Source: Chloroflexota bacterium
GTDB lineage: Bacteria; Chloroflexota; Anaerolineae; Promineifilales; Promineifilaceae
Reading direction: 5' to 3'
Assembly: GCA_024223125.1 (NCBI GenBank)
Contig: JAAEOP010001135.1
Location: 1-5,057, forward strand
Length of the DNA: 5,057 nt
This document shows, one piece after another, positions 3,750 through 5,057 of the stretch. A model generated the notes under the pieces. That model was given only the letters and a program-made list of their open reading frames with translations, did not search any database and had not been told where the DNA came from. How positions within the stretch are numbered: the first letter of the stretch is position 1; the number at the start of each line of letters is the position of its first letter. Both the position numbers and the translations under genes were made by a program.

Positions 3750-5057
3750 CTACTCATCCTGGCTGGCCTGGCGTTCCAACTCAACCTGATGAATCATTCT
3801 ATCTTGAATTGTATTAATGAAGGTCCCCCAATCCTCCAAAGTAAAGTCTTCACCATCCACATACATTGTTGCCTGCGTAAAGTAACGGCCGTGTTTCCCG
3901 AAGAAATTACAATAATGGTAATCACCCAATCTATAATCTCGTCTTTGGATACAACCTGATATAATATTATTTAGACGGGGAGCGAAACTAACTAATCTTT
4001 CTGTGTACACGCTAACCCCATCTCCTCTGCGGCGATAAATGAGCACTTCCCACCAGCCTATGAAATCGGACTTATCTAACGGCCCGATCATAGGATGTTG
4101 TGGCGATGGCGGGGTGGGTGTAACTGCATCTGATGGTGGTGTTGCCACAGGTTCCGGGGTTTCATTTCCGCTGGGCGCACTAGGATTTTGTGCTATTTGC
4201 TCAAGGCCACGTAGCTCAATGCGTAGCCGTTGCGCTGGTAACTCTTGTAATGGAACTTGGCGATAGTTGTAGGGATATAATTGATCCTCTGCCTGCGGGA
4301 AGCGGTAGATAATGTTTTCGTAAATGCTCCAACATGCTTCATCCCCAACTTCCTCGCAAAGACTGCTGGGGTCGATCTTATTGACGGGATCATTGCTAAC
4401 GTAGCTGTAATCGTGGAGGGTAGACGGCCGTGTCATAGAACCAGGATATGCGTCTCGGTCGGAAAAGAGGCGTAAACCCGGGTTGTAATATCTGGCCCGT
4501 AAGTAGAGTAAGCCGGTAGCCCTGTCGTGTTGCTCGCCAGTGAAACCGTAGGCTGTGCCGCTATTTCCAGTCCGCTCCAGCAAGTTGCCAAATGGCTCAT
4601 AGGTAATGGTTACGTCAACATTGTTACCCACCATCTCTGTGCGGATGCTGCCCAGACCGTCGGTGAGCAAGATTCGAGTTTGCGTACCATCGCTTTGCTG
4701 TATCAAGTCCAAGCCAAACAGATGGTGGGTAGTGGTAAGACCGTTGCTGGCTACCAACACCTGAACCAGCCCCAAAATGTCATTGGTGTAGGTGGTGGTA
4801 ACGGCCGTTGGCCCAGTGTAGTCTATTTGCTGGACGCGGTTCCCATCTCCATCATAAACATATTCAACTACGGTAAGGGTGGGGCCGTGTCCAATCTGGC
4901 GGGTGGTTTCCACAAGCATAGCCTGTCCTGAGCCGGCCGAAGGCTTGCGCTGGTCGTATTCGTATTGGTGGATGGTGGTGGTTTGCAGGGCGACGGCCGC
5001 TTCATCTTCCCAATATGCCCCCACCAGCAGCGCCTGACCAGTTTCGTTGAAGGTCAC
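3750..5057 (-). CDS. Rhs/YD-repeat protein, C-terminal part (5' end outside window)
   Basis: The visible 435 residues are the end of a large Rhs-type protein; the frame is open at the window edge, so the true start lies beyond 5057. Rhs proteins form a beta-barrel shell that encloses a variable C-terminal domain, often a toxin. YD-repeat units show at YEYD (32-35) and YVYDGDGNRV (66-75). The Rhs-associated core follows, with LLTDGLGSIRT (130-140), YEPFGNLL (153-160), YGFTGEQHDRATGLLYLRAR (170-189) and DYSYVSNDPVNKIDPS (216-231). A charged segment (232-290) leads to a Pro/Thr-rich linker (about 291-326) and a final ~110-residue domain rich in aromatic residues (DFIGWWEVLIYRRRGDG 331-347; DYHYCNFFGKHGRYFTQ 379-395) that I cannot assign. 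The autocleavage motif before a toxin is not clear: the core ends in NKIDPS rather than the D-P-x-G form. Residues 39-46 (PSAGSGQA) come from a short repeat inserted in frame. The 140-aa gene downstream could be its partner. Confidence 0.93.
   Translation of the reverse strand: MTFNETGQALLVGAYWEDEAAVALQTTTIHQYEYDQRKPSAGSGQAMLVETTRQIGHGPTLTVVEYVYDGDGNRVQQIDYTGPTAVTTTYTNDILGLVQVLVASNGLTTTHHLFGLDLIQQSDGTQTRILLTDGLGSIRTEMVGNNVDVTITYEPFGNLLERTGNSGTAYGFTGEQHDRATGLLYLRARYYNPGLRLFSDRDAYPGSMTRPSTLHDYSYVSNDPVNKIDPSSLCEEVGDEACWSIYENIIYRFPQAEDQLYPYNYRQVPLQELPAQRLRIELRGLEQIAQNPSAPSGNETPEPVATPPSDAVTPTPPSPQHPMIGPLDKSDFIGWWEVLIYRRRGDGVSVYTERLVSFAPRLNNIISGCIQRRDYRLGDYHYCNFFGKHGRYFTQATMYVDGEDFTLEDWGTFINTIQDRMIHQVELERQASQDE
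4920..4946. repeat. REP-like short palindromic repeat inserted in frame in the Rhs gene
   Basis: The arms AGCCT (4920-4924) and AGGCT (4941-4945) enclose CCTGAG, GCCGGC and GAAGG words. From memory this resembles the CCTGTCCTGAG...CGAAGG intergenic repeats of many Chloroflexota genomes. Read on the minus strand, bases 4943-4920 give exactly eight codons, PSAGSGQA, between YDQRK and MLVETT. Removing them leaves a normal YD-repeat line, so this looks like a 24-bp in-frame insertion. Confidence 0.6.

Larger units (their letters stand above)
428..4808. repeat. Dispersed palindromic octamer ACGGCCGT, ten exact copies
   Basis: Exact copies begin at 428, 1328, 1359, 2120, 2198, 2783, 3725, 3885, 4424 and 4801. 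ACGGCCG with a different last base also occurs at 702 (A), 2099 (G), 2433 (C) and 4993 (C). A random 8-mer is expected about 0.08 times in 5057 bases of even composition. Copies in genes are read in three phases (Asn/Tyr/Asp/His-Gly-Arg, Thr-Ala-Val, Thr-Arg-Pro-Ser), and one is intergenic, within the terminator-like hairpin. Pressure is therefore on the DNA word, as for HIP1 in cyanobacteria. Confidence 0.85.

Noticed and set aside
4527..4931. 134-codon plus-strand ORF within the Rhs gene
   Set aside because: It is a shadow of the Rhs core, whose minus-strand frame is unmistakable.
5055..5057. GTG at the window edge as start of the Rhs gene
   Set aside because: It is an internal valine codon; Rhs proteins are far longer, and the frame is simply cut by the window.

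Overview
The window reads as chromosomal DNA from a free-living bacterium, most likely a filamentous or anaerobic-type Chloroflexota (Anaerolineae/Ardenticatenia-like). That placement is inference. It rests on an RNase J of the usual bacterial form, a DUF6916-type small protein, a large Rhs/YD-repeat protein, a short REP-like repeat translated in frame as PSAGSGQA, and very frequent use of the palindrome ACGGCCGT. No phage, transposase, CRISPR, rRNA or tRNA was seen.

Layout, left to right. (1) At 112-459 (+) lies a small DUF6916-like protein behind a perfect TATAAT box. (2) At 438-938 (-) lies a GNAT acetyltransferase whose 3' end overlaps that of the first gene by 22 bp. (3) At 939-1231 is a non-coding stretch with tandem GGAGATTG-like octamers, an 11-bp inverted repeat, a 16-bp nearly loopless palindrome and a minus-strand extended -10 box; this is probably the long leader of the GNAT gene. 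(4) At 1232-2863 (-) is a complete RNase J with all expected metal ligands, the one housekeeping gene here. (5) At 2864-3126 is an AT-rich spacer with the same GAGATT words, a 12-bp direct repeat around a terminator-like hairpin, and a possible 28-codon membrane peptide. (6) At 3127-3549 (-) is an unrecognised AT-rich 140-aa protein. (7) At 3550-3749 are a terminator-like hairpin and a 25-codon ORF with a strong Shine-Dalgarno sequence, in what may be decayed DNA. (8) From 3750 to the window edge (-) is the C-terminal part of an Rhs-repeat protein with its core domain, a Pro/Thr-rich linker and an unrecognised tail.

Working together: genes 4 to 8 are all on the minus strand, but hairpins after the Rhs gene and before RNase J suggest separate transcripts. 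The most interesting reading is that the Rhs tail (a possible polymorphic-toxin C-terminus) and the AT-rich 140-aa gene next downstream form an effector/immunity pair. The position fits, but the 200-bp gap and the terminator between them weaken it. The strongest direct signal is the ACGGCCGT octamer: ten exact copies in 5 kb, in coding and non-coding DNA and in all three reading phases.
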